13,878 bases of DNA from an uncultured Chitinophagaceae bacterium (GTDB taxonomy: Bacteria; Bacteroidota; Bacteroidia; Chitinophagales; Chitinophagaceae), in contig CAMPGG010000057.1 of the NCBI GenBank assembly GCA_946885335.1, positions 1 through 13,878 on the forward strand, read 5' to 3'. Shown piece by piece: positions 1 to 6,599 of the stretch. The position numbers and the translations under genes were made by a program. Within the stretch, counting starts at the first letter, position 1; every line of letters starts with the position of its first letter. The notes beneath the pieces are model-generated. The model made no database searches. It saw only the letters and a list, made by a program, of their open reading frames with translations, and had not been told where the DNA came from.

Positions 1-935
1 TGTGTTCGTGCTGCCCACTGCATTGAGTTAGCTGCATTATCAAATAATTTTTCTTCTATACTAAACTTATAATCCGTTTGAAATAATGCCAGGGCGGTAT
101 CGTATTTTTTTTGTTCAAAAAAAATTTGACCCATGTTACCCCCAACAATGCCAATCCATACATTCGATTTCAATGCAGATGCATTATCCAGTGATATTTT
201 GTACCAGTAAAATGCAGAATCGTATTGCTGTTGCCGATGGTAACCCAGGGCGGCTGTATTACTGGAAAACATCATGTTTAAAGTATCTGTGCGTTCTTTA
301 GCTTTAAGTTGCTCCCATAATTCAAATGCTTTTATACTGTTTTTTACACATTCATCATATTCCCGGATCTTATAAAATATCTCTCCAACCACCCTATAAT
401 CCAGTGGGCTGTTTTCAATGCCGTGTTTCTCATTTAACTCTAATCCAATCATTGTATACGTTACGGCAAGTTCAAGTTCCTTCAATACATGGCAACTTTG
501 ACCATAATAAAAACTTATCTGTGCTATTGTCTGGTCATCCCCGGTCAAATAGGCCTCATTCATTGCTTTTGAATATAGTGCCAGCATTTCCGACTTCACG
601 GCAGGGCTTACACGGTATTCAACTGTTGTATAATTATCTTTTTTTAACTCTTCATAATAAAGAACCGCAGCTTTTAGTACATAAAGTCTTGCCCGTAAGT
701 GATGGTTGTTTGCTTTTGTTTCCAGCTCACGTAAAATTTTTTCAGATTGTCCACTGTTGATAATCTGTTGTACCAAATCATATATGTGATAAACAAAGTT
801 TTGTGTTCGCTCGGTTAATATCTTAGATATTTCAGTCGCATTTACTGCAGACGTTTGGGCCTGCCCCGTACAGATAGAAAAACTAAGCAGGAATACAATG
901 CAGATGCGATGCAATTGAGATTTAAAAAAATTCAT
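1..935 (-). CDS. TPR-containing exported protein, likely membrane HTH regulator (3' end cut by window)
   Basis: An open minus-strand frame starts at ATG 935 and reaches the window edge without a stop (311 complete codons). Residues 1-27 look like a signal peptide ending in GQAQ. The rest is helical with TPR-like repeats, for example around the '..YDSAFYWYK..' and '..KKYDTALALFQ..' segments. By eye it is about half identical, and collinear, with the first half of the neighbouring gene at 1104-2879. Shared blocks include ENSP[LI]DY, YKIREY and DNAANS[ML]QWAART. By analogy the missing C-terminal half would hold a TM helix, coiled coil and LuxR-like HTH, which is inference. It is transcribed in the same direction as its paralogue with a 168-bp gap, so it probably has its own promoter. 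What it senses is unknown. Confidence 0.85.
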   Translation of the reverse strand, partial: MNFFKSQLHRICIVFLLSFSICTGQAQTSAVNATEISKILTERTQNFVYHIYDLVQQIINSGQSEKILRELETKANNHHLRARLYVLKAAVLYYEELKKDNYTTVEYRVSPAVKSEMLALYSKAMNEAYLTGDDQTIAQISFYYGQSCHVLKELELAVTYTMIGLELNEKHGIENSPLDYRVVGEIFYKIREYDECVKNSIKAFELWEQLKAKERTDTLNMMFSSNTAALGYHRQQQYDSAFYWYKISLDNASALKSNVWIGIVGGNMGQIFFEQKKYDTALALFQTDYKFSIEEKLFDNAANSMQWAART

Positions 936-962
936 AAGCAGAAGCTAATATAAAAAATAAAT

Positions 963-972
963 CAAATGCTTA
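963..972 (-). promoter_or_regulatory. Putative -7 promoter element of the partial TPR gene
   Basis: On the minus strand the sequence reads TAAGCATTTG, a loose match to the Bacteroidota -7 box TAnnTTTG (spacer two bases too long). Its TTTG lies exactly 27 nt upstream of the ATG at 935, the same distance as in the paralogue at 2879. The AT-rich leader between them is also similar (ATTTATT..TTTATATT..GCTT). Conservation between the two copies is the main support. Confidence 0.4.
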
Positions 973-1021
973 CAGTATGTGTGGAATCAACATCGCTCTC
1001 AAAACAAAAAATAGCAAAGCA

Positions 1022-1044
1022 CCAAACAATAGGTATTTGTTTGG
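1022..1044 (-). terminator. Perfect 8-bp inverted repeat between the tandem TPR genes, possible terminator
   Basis: CCAAACAA (1022-1029) and TTGTTTGG (1037-1044) form a perfect 8-bp stem with a 7-nt loop. It lies 60 bp past the stop codon of the 1104-2879 gene. On the minus strand a T-rich stretch follows only about 11 nt after the stem, so it is not a classical intrinsic terminator. It could instead be a regulator-binding palindrome ahead of the 935 gene. Confidence 0.3.
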
Positions 1045-1103
1045 AAGATATTTGAAAGATTATTTTCAACAGTAACTGGGTTTACCTGGCAAAAACCAGC
1101 AAA

Positions 1104-2879
1104 TCAAATCCCTGCTATATAATCATCCAGGTTTACATCGGAGTTTAGCTGCAGCCGCTGTCGCAACCTTTGCCTGGTTTTATGTACGCTATCAACTGAA
1201 ATACCGAGTATGGCAGCTGTTTGTTTACTGGTTAACTGAAGTAATACCAGGGCTGCCATGCGCATTTCAGCCAAAGTAATATCGGGAGCTGTTTTTTTAA
1301 TTTGCTTAAAAAAAGTTGGATAAATTTTTTCGAAAAGTATTTTGAACTTGATCCAGTCATCTTCAGTTAAAATAGTTTGCTGACCAAGTTCTGTAATAAG
1401 CATCTGCTGTTCGGTAGAAACAGTCTTATCTCTTACCTGTTCTTCAAGTTTTTCAATCATGTTCGTTTTCTCTACGATATTTTCTGTAAACATGTTCAGT
1501 TGCTCCCTTGCAAAAACCATCTCCTGCTGCATCCGTTGCTTTTCCTGTTCTGCCCGCGCTACTTCTAACTTTGCTTTCAACCGCTGTTTCGTTATGACCA
1601 AAAAACCTACTACCCCAAACAGGATAATCGCTGCTATTAGTATATTACGCTGAAACACCTGCTTCTCTTTTTCTTTTTGCAGGGATTGAATTCTATACCT
1701 GCTTTTTTCATCATTGGCTCTTGCTTTGGATACGGCTATCCCACTTAATGCAACCACCCGCTCCAATGAATCGTTCAAAGCGCCATATTTTGTGTTATAA
1801 TAAAAAGCACTGTCGTAATTCTCCAATGATTTGAAAACTTCTGTTGCTGCCTGGTAAGTATTTCGCAGATAGTTCATATTGGGAATCTTTTCCAACAGGT
1901 AAAATGCTTCACGCACATATTGTAATGCGACTTCGTTATTCCCTAATTGTAATTGTGTGCGAGCAGCCCATTGCAGGGAATTGGCAGCGTTATCATACAG
2001 CTTATCTTTTTTACTTATGTTGTAATCTGTTTGTAGTAATGTTAGTGCCGTATCATATTTCTTTTGAGCGAAATAAATTTGCCCCATATTACCGCTAATG
2101 ATTCCCTTCCAAATATCCAGTTTTAATTCGTCCGCATACAACATCGCTTTATTGTAGTAAAAAAATGCTGAATCGTAATTCTGCAAGCGATGAAACCCAA
2201 GTGCGGTTGTATTGCATGCCCACATCATCCGTTGTATGTCTTTTTGAACTTGTCCAAACTCCCATATTTTAAGGGCTTTCAAGCTAAACTGCACGCTTTC
2301 CTCGTATTCACGGATTTTATATAACAATTCACCAACAACCTGGTAATCTATTGGACTATTTTCAAAACTATTTTTCTCATTTATTTCCAACCCATTCATT
2401 GTATAGGTTACAGCATACTCTAGTTCCTTAATTGCGGAACAAAAATGTCCGTAAGTAATGCTGGTCTGGGCAATTAACCAATTATCTCCGGATAAATATG
2501 CCTCCTCCATAGACTTTGCAAGGAACTCCATGACTAAAGGCTTCATCTCGGGTTTTATATTTGGTTCTAATTTGTTTTGCTGCTGTTGTATGGACTCCTC
2601 ATTAATAAGGGAAGCCTTTAATATAAAAAGCCGTGCACGAAAATGATTATTATTTGCTCTTGATTCCAGCTCATTTATTATTGATTGCGCATTGCCAGTG
2701 GAATAGATATTTTTTGAAATGGAAGCTATCGGAATATGTAAACCCCTTGATTTGTTACTAAATAATTTTTCAATTTCATCTGCATTTAAAATCGCCTGGG
2801 CATCAGCATGAAACATGCAGACAATATTAAACATCAATATTAAGCAGATGTGGAGAAAGAGGGATTTGTAAAAACGCAT
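1104..2879 (-). CDS. Membrane-bound TPR / LuxR-like HTH transcriptional regulator
   Basis: A 591-aa protein. A signal peptide at 1-28 ends in HADAQ. Helical TPR-like repeats follow at about 125-370 (for example QNYDSAFFYYNKA and KKYDTALTLL). There is one TM helix at about 412-430, then a charged coiled coil at about 430-485 rich in Q, E and K. The C-terminal helix-turn-helix at about 533-575 (LTSKQTAAILGISVDSVHKT, then an R-rich helix) resembles LuxR/GerE HTHs. This order suggests an exported sensor and a cytoplasmic DNA-binding end joined by one TM helix, a common Bacteroidota layout; ligand and targets are unknown. An ATG at 2909 would add 10 residues. I prefer 2879 because the paralogue's start aligns there and the likely -7 box overlaps 2909. 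A second copy lies downstream (1-935). Confidence 0.88.
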   Translation of the reverse strand: MRFYKSLFLHICLILMFNIVCMFHADAQAILNADEIEKLFSNKSRGLHIPIASISKNIYSTGNAQSIINELESRANNNHFRARLFILKASLINEESIQQQQNKLEPNIKPEMKPLVMEFLAKSMEEAYLSGDNWLIAQTSITYGHFCSAIKELEYAVTYTMNGLEINEKNSFENSPIDYQVVGELLYKIREYEESVQFSLKALKIWEFGQVQKDIQRMMWACNTTALGFHRLQNYDSAFFYYNKAMLYADELKLDIWKGIISGNMGQIYFAQKKYDTALTLLQTDYNISKKDKLYDNAANSLQWAARTQLQLGNNEVALQYVREAFYLLEKIPNMNYLRNTYQAATEVFKSLENYDSAFYYNTKYGALNDSLERVVALSGIAVSKARANDEKSRYRIQSLQKEKEKQVFQRNILIAAIILFGVVGFLVITKQRLKAKLEVARAEQEKQRMQQEMVFAREQLNMFTENIVEKTNMIEKLEEQVRDKTVSTEQQMLITELGQQTILTEDDWIKFKILFEKIYPTFFKQIKKTAPDITLAEMRMAALVLLQLTSKQTAAILGISVDSVHKTRQRLRQRLQLNSDVNLDDYIAGI

Positions 2880-2906
2880 AAGCCCTACCAATATAAATAA
2901 TAAATG

Positions 2907-2915
2907 CAAATTATA
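2907..2915 (-). promoter_or_regulatory. Putative -7 promoter element of the TPR/HTH regulator
   Basis: The minus strand reads TATAATTTG, one base longer in the spacer than the Bacteroidota TAnnTTTG box. The TTTG is 27 nt from the ATG at 2879, the same spacing as in the downstream paralogue, and the leader is similar. The element covers the alternative ATG at 2909, which argues against that start. The rest of the gap to selD (2916-3022) shows no clear element that I would call. Confidence 0.42.
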
Positions 2916-3022
2916 GGAGGTATGTCTTGGCGGATTATAAATTTTGATGATGTTCTCTTTCAGATATATTATACTTTCAACTGCATTGTTTGATTTATTT
3001 TCACATCTCCCAAAAACAAAAA

Positions 3023-4063
3023 ATGCAATCGATCAAACTCACTCAATACTCTCATGGTGCCGGCTGTGGATGTAAGATTTCACCCAAAATCCTTGACACT
3101 ATATTACAAAGCAATTTTGCTATGCCTAACAACGACCGGTTAATTGTTGGCAATCACAGCAAAGACGATGCGGCCGTGTATGATTTGCAAAATGGAACAG
3201 CCCTGATCAGCACTACAGATTTTTTTATGCCCATCGTAGATGACCCATTTGAATTTGGTAGAATTGCTTCAGCCAATGCAATCAGTGATGTGTATGCGAT
3301 GGGTGGACGGCCGGTTTTGGCGATTGCCATTTTAGGTTGGCCGATCAATACTTTGCCTGCAGAAGTAGCACAAAAAGTAATTGAAGGCAGTCGCAGTATT
3401 TGTAAGGAAGCCGGCATTTCATTAGCAGGCGGTCATAGCATTGATTCACCCGAACCCATTTTTGGACTGGCAGTCAATGGCCTGGTAAATATTGAACATA
3501 TCAAAAAGAATAACGAGGCAAAAAGCGATGACTATTTGTTTTTAACCAAACCACTTGGTGTTGGCATTTTGACGACTGCTGAAAAAAAAGGTATACTGCA
3601 TGACCAGCATATTGGATTAGCAGCCAGGCAAATGATGCAGTTAAATGTTGTTGGTGAAAAGTTGGGAAAGATTGCCGGTGTACATGCAATGACAGACGTG
3701 ACTGGATTTGGATTATTAGGTCACCTGGTTGAAATGGCCGAAGGAAGCGGTTTAACGGCAGTAATTGAATTTGATAATGTACCACTCATTACACAGGAGT
3801 TGTTTACTTACATCGAAAAAAAATCAATTCCTGGTGGTACAAATAGGAACTGGGATAGTTATGGAGATAAAATTGGTTCCATTACAGATCTGCAAAAATA
3901 CATTTTAGCCGATCCGCAAACCAGCGGCGGACTATTAATTTCGGTTAGAGAAGAAAGCCTGGATGAATTTATATCTGTATTAAAAGATAATAACCTGGAA
4001 AAGTTTACAACACCGGTTGGGCGCTTTAAAAATCAAACCGGCAACCTGGTTGAATTGCAATAA
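3023..4063 (+). CDS. selD: Selenide, water dikinase (selenophosphate synthetase)
   Basis: It makes selenophosphate from selenide and ATP, releasing AMP and phosphate. Selenophosphate is the Se donor for selenocysteine and for tRNA 2-selenouridine. The 346-aa length is normal for the family. The N-terminus has the catalytic loop HGAGCGCK with Cys15 (equivalent to E. coli Cys17) and Lys18, so this is the Cys form, not a Sec form. ATP/Mg ligands are in place: DDAAVYD (48-54), TTDFFMP (64-70), NAISD ending at Asp89, GGHS near 136-139 and TDVTGFG further on. DPQTSGG near the C-terminus is also typical. An ATG at 2990 would add 11 residues, but the family start fits 3023, which follows an A-rich leader with no SD. 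No selA, selB or mnmH lies in the window, so the Se pathway served cannot be told. It converges on the dehydratase gene with no gap. Confidence 0.97.
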   Translation: MQSIKLTQYSHGAGCGCKISPKILDTILQSNFAMPNNDRLIVGNHSKDDAAVYDLQNGTALISTTDFFMPIVDDPFEFGRIASANAISDVYAMGGRPVLAIAILGWPINTLPAEVAQKVIEGSRSICKEAGISLAGGHSIDSPEPIFGLAVNGLVNIEHIKKNNEAKSDDYLFLTKPLGVGILTTAEKKGILHDQHIGLAARQMMQLNVVGEKLGKIAGVHAMTDVTGFGLLGHLVEMAEGSGLTAVIEFDNVPLITQELFTYIEKKSIPGGTNRNWDSYGDKIGSITDLQKYILADPQTSGGLLISVREESLDEFISVLKDNNLEKFTTPVGRFKNQTGNLVELQ

Positions 4064-4297
4064 TTATTTTATTAACGCATCAATGGCTTTTGCCAATTGA
4101 TGATCTTTTTCTGTTACTTTATTTCCGGCACTGTGCGTACTAAGGGAAATGTCTACTTTATTCCAGGTGTTTGTCCAGGTTGGATGATGATCCATCTTTT
4201 CCGCTTCCATGGCTACCCTGGTCATGAAGGCAAATGCTTCACTAAAATTTTTGAATTCAAACTTGCGGGTTAACTTATTATCTTCTTCCTGCCACAT
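4064..4297 (-). CDS. 4a-hydroxytetrahydrobiopterin dehydratase (pterin-4-alpha-carbinolamine dehydratase)
   Basis: A small cytosolic enzyme that dehydrates the 4a-carbinolamine form of tetrahydrobiopterin, normally recycling the cofactor after aromatic amino-acid hydroxylation. The 77-aa protein carries the family signature EKMDHHPTW (33-41) with catalytic His37 and His38. The third histidine is His55 in LSTHSAG, followed by VTEKD. It is short compared with the roughly 95-110 aa of many homologues, but all active-site residues are present, so I regard it as complete. It is the last gene of a minus-strand operon, 27 bp after the IPExxxVDY gene. No phenylalanine hydroxylase is visible here, so its partner lies elsewhere or its role differs (some members act in molybdopterin metabolism). 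Its stop codon directly abuts that of selD. Confidence 0.93.
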   Translation of the reverse strand: MWQEEDNKLTRKFEFKNFSEAFAFMTRVAMEAEKMDHHPTWTNTWNKVDISLSTHSAGNKVTEKDHQLAKAIDALIK

Positions 4298-4324
4298 GTT
4301 ATTTTAGTTTAAAGATGAACAGAA

Positions 4325-4768
4325 TTAAAAAACAAGATTCTCCTTATGTACAATTTTCTCTGATGCCAAATCAAGCACCAGTTGTACACCATTGATAAGC
4401 CGGATACCTGCCATTACCTGATCAATGTATTCATTCGATACCACATCGCCCTTCAATAAATATAAAAAATCAAGGTGTTTAAATTCAGGTAAAAGAAACT
4501 CTCCGTCAATATGATTTTTATAAATGTAATGACAGAGCGAACTATTGTCTTCAAAATAACTGTAAACTGAAAAATAGTAGGTGCGTTTTTTCCTGATCAG
4601 TTGTATCTCGATGTCAGGATTGTTCCGCAGATCCATATTCATGAGTGCATTTAACTGCCAGCAAAACTGGTAGTCTTTCATTGGGGCCATAATACCCAGC
4701 AACCTGGTTTCATCAAAAAATTCTTCCGTAAGTTCTTTCGTGTTTAATACCAGTTTGGAAGTTGCCAT
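4325..4768 (-). CDS. IPExxxVDY family protein
   Basis: A 147-aa soluble protein with no signal peptide or TM helix. The segment LPEFKHLDF at 93-101 matches the motif that names the Bacteroidota IPExxxVDY family (here Leu for Ile, Leu for Val, Phe for Tyr). The following YLLKGD and the overall length also fit. The molecular function of this family is not known to me. It sits in the middle of an operon, 18 bp after the M28 peptidase and 27 bp before the pterin dehydratase. That implies co-transcription but does not itself reveal function. The family call rests on one degenerate motif plus length and phylum. Confidence 0.72.
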   Translation of the reverse strand: MATSKLVLNTKELTEEFFDETRLLGIMAPMKDYQFCWQLNALMNMDLRNNPDIEIQLIRKKRTYYFSVYSYFEDNSSLCHYIYKNHIDGEFLLPEFKHLDFLYLLKGDVVSNEYIDQVMAGIRLINGVQLVLDLASEKIVHKENLVF

Positions 4769-4786
4769 ACAATGATTTTCTATTAA

Positions 4787-6433
4787 TCAAAACTGAATGG
4801 GTGATTCGTTAATTGTTTCGCCTCTTTTGTATTTAACCGTTGTATTATCACCTTTCTTAAACTTCGATAATGCCTGCATATAATCTTCCATAGAGTTAAC
4901 CGGCATTTCTCCTAATTGAACAACTATATCACCTGTTTTTAATCCGGCTTTATGTGCGGGTCTGCCTTCTGTAACACCATCCGCTTTTACACCCGGTCCG
5001 CTAAATGTATAATCAGGCATAATTCCCAGCGATACAGAGAATCTCGCAGTAGTACCCATTTGCTTTTCCTTTGTTTTTGTAAAAGCCAGTTTTTGGTTGT
5101 CTTTATTGATGCGGTTAATGATATCCGTTATAAACAACATGATCTGGTAACTACCGGTAGTATTTACTTTATCGGCATCATCGGAGGGCTTGTGATAATC
5201 TGTGTGTAAACCCGTAAAGAAAAATAACACGGGAATATCCTTCCGGTAAAATGAAGTATGATCGCTGGGACCGCTTCCACTTGAATCAACTTTTATAGAA
5301 AATGGTAATTTATTCTCCGCACTGATAAATGACCAGGACGGTGAGGTACCAACACCACCAACTGTAATTGCTTTATTACTGTCATTTAAACGCCCGATCA
5401 TATCCATATTGATCATGTAATTGATTTTGGCAAGATCGATTGTTGGATTTTCAACAAAATATTTTGATCCAAAAAGACCCAGTTCTTCACCTGAAAAAGC
5501 TATGAACAGGTAGTTGCTGTTCTTGTATTTTTTGTCCGTCAACATCCTGGAAAGTTCAATGAGTGCTGATGTTCCGCTGGCATTATCATCCGCGCCATTA
5601 TGGATCAATTTTTCATTCACCCGAACCAATGAATTTCCGTCTTCGCCAAAACCAAGATGATCATAATGAGCACCCAAAACCACTGTACTGTTTGCACCAT
5701 TGTCTATATAACCAACCACATTATGTCCGTTCCTGTATTTTTCTTGAATGTTTGTTACCAGTTTAATATCAAGTGTAGCAGATTCATCTTCAAAATGTTT
5801 TTTTACAACATCCTTGCTTACATAAATTACAGGAATGGCCGTTTTTGCAGAAACATCTTTCGCTTCAAAACTTAAATGATCCGTTTTTTCGGAAGAATTA
5901 TAAACGATCAATGCCGTTGCGCCTTTTTCCTGGACCTGTTTGGTATGTGTCCTGATATGATCTGTTAAATCAAAATGCGGATTTGCCGCATTGGCTTCCA
6001 GTACTTCTTTTAAATCCTGGAACCAGGGCATACCCGATTCCTGGAGGGCTATAGCCGGCATGGCTTCAATGGTGCTTTGGGGACTGAATGCAAAAGGAAA
6101 AAAATCATCATGACTAATTTCATCACCATTAATGATCAATTGGGTTTCTTTACCTATTTGTTTTCCTTCATAAATAGGAAAGGATTGTAAATAGCCTTGT
6201 GTTCCTTTGGGTAAAATGCCAGCACTTTTAAACTGGTTGCTGATATATTCAGCCGCTAATTGCTCGCCATTGGAACCAGCCCGTCTACCTTCCAGTTTAT
6301 CATCTGATAAATATTGTACATGTTCTGTTAACCTGCTGATAACCGCTTTGTCTGCTTTCTTTAATTTTTGAGATGATGCTTCAAAACAAATCAATATCAA
6401 AACTGGTACAAATACGGCCGGATACTTTATCAT
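4787..6433 (-). CDS. Secreted M28 family zinc metallopeptidase with C-terminal PDZ domain
   Basis: A 548-aa exported aminopeptidase-like enzyme. A signal peptide at 1-22 ends in EASSQ; no lipobox is seen at Cys16. The N-terminal part has the typical YLSDDKLEGRRAGS segment (41-54). A PA-like insert lies at about 115-230. The catalytic M28 region contains HYDH (256-259), GADDNASG (280-287), SGEELGLFGS (314-323) with Glu316/Glu317, NMDMIGR (342-348) and His414 in LHTDYHKPSDD. All five di-zinc ligands and the catalytic Glu therefore appear present. Residues about 465-548 form a PDZ domain that may bind substrate ends or partners. It probably acts in the periplasm or outside the cell on peptides. 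It heads a three-gene operon and diverges from feoB. Its exact substrate cannot be read from the sequence. Confidence 0.93.
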   Translation of the reverse strand: MIKYPAVFVPVLILICFEASSQKLKKADKAVISRLTEHVQYLSDDKLEGRRAGSNGEQLAAEYISNQFKSAGILPKGTQGYLQSFPIYEGKQIGKETQLIINGDEISHDDFFPFAFSPQSTIEAMPAIALQESGMPWFQDLKEVLEANAANPHFDLTDHIRTHTKQVQEKGATALIVYNSSEKTDHLSFEAKDVSAKTAIPVIYVSKDVVKKHFEDESATLDIKLVTNIQEKYRNGHNVVGYIDNGANSTVVLGAHYDHLGFGEDGNSLVRVNEKLIHNGADDNASGTSALIELSRMLTDKKYKNSNYLFIAFSGEELGLFGSKYFVENPTIDLAKINYMINMDMIGRLNDSNKAITVGGVGTSPSWSFISAENKLPFSIKVDSSGSGPSDHTSFYRKDIPVLFFFTGLHTDYHKPSDDADKVNTTGSYQIMLFITDIINRINKDNQKLAFTKTKEKQMGTTARFSVSLGIMPDYTFSGPGVKADGVTEGRPAHKAGLKTGDIVVQLGEMPVNSMEDYMQALSKFKKGDNTTVKYKRGETINESPIQF

Positions 6434-6465
6434 ATTCGAATTATATTTTTTTCAAAAGATTAAAA

Positions 6466-6473
6466 CAAAGTTA
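6466..6473 (-). promoter_or_regulatory. -7 promoter element of the M28 peptidase operon
   Basis: The minus strand reads TAACTTTG, a perfect match to the Bacteroidota TAnnTTTG box, 32 nt upstream of the peptidase ATG. Only a weak ATTG with an overlong spacer is found where the -33 TTTG is expected. The leader is AT-rich with no SD. Confidence 0.6.
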
Positions 6474-6578
6474 TTGTAATGGGCCGTTATACCGGGCAAT
6501 GAACACGTTAATTAGATAATGTTTGTGAAAGAATAAACAAAACTTCCAAATTCGTAAACGATTAAAAATACGGACACT

Positions 6579-6586
6579 TACTTTTG
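6579..6586 (+). promoter_or_regulatory. -7 promoter element of feoB
   Basis: TACTTTTG matches TAnnTTTG perfectly and ends 13 nt before the feoB TTG start. Transcription would begin only a few bases before the start codon, giving a very short leader. The -33 region has only a TTCG at 6551-6554 with an overlong spacer. No Fur-box-like palindrome stood out. Confidence 0.55.
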
Positions 6587-6599
6587 CGGGTTATAGCCC

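Noticed and set aside
86..760. Plus-strand ORFs 86-301 and 326-760
   Set aside because: They lie antisense to the long open minus-strand frame that is clearly homologous to the adjacent TPR gene; their own translations resemble no protein.
2990..3022. Upstream ATG at 2990 for selD
   Set aside because: The extra residues ([11 protein letters not shown]) are not part of the SelD family N-terminus; the start at 3023 matches the usual length before the HGAGCGCK loop.
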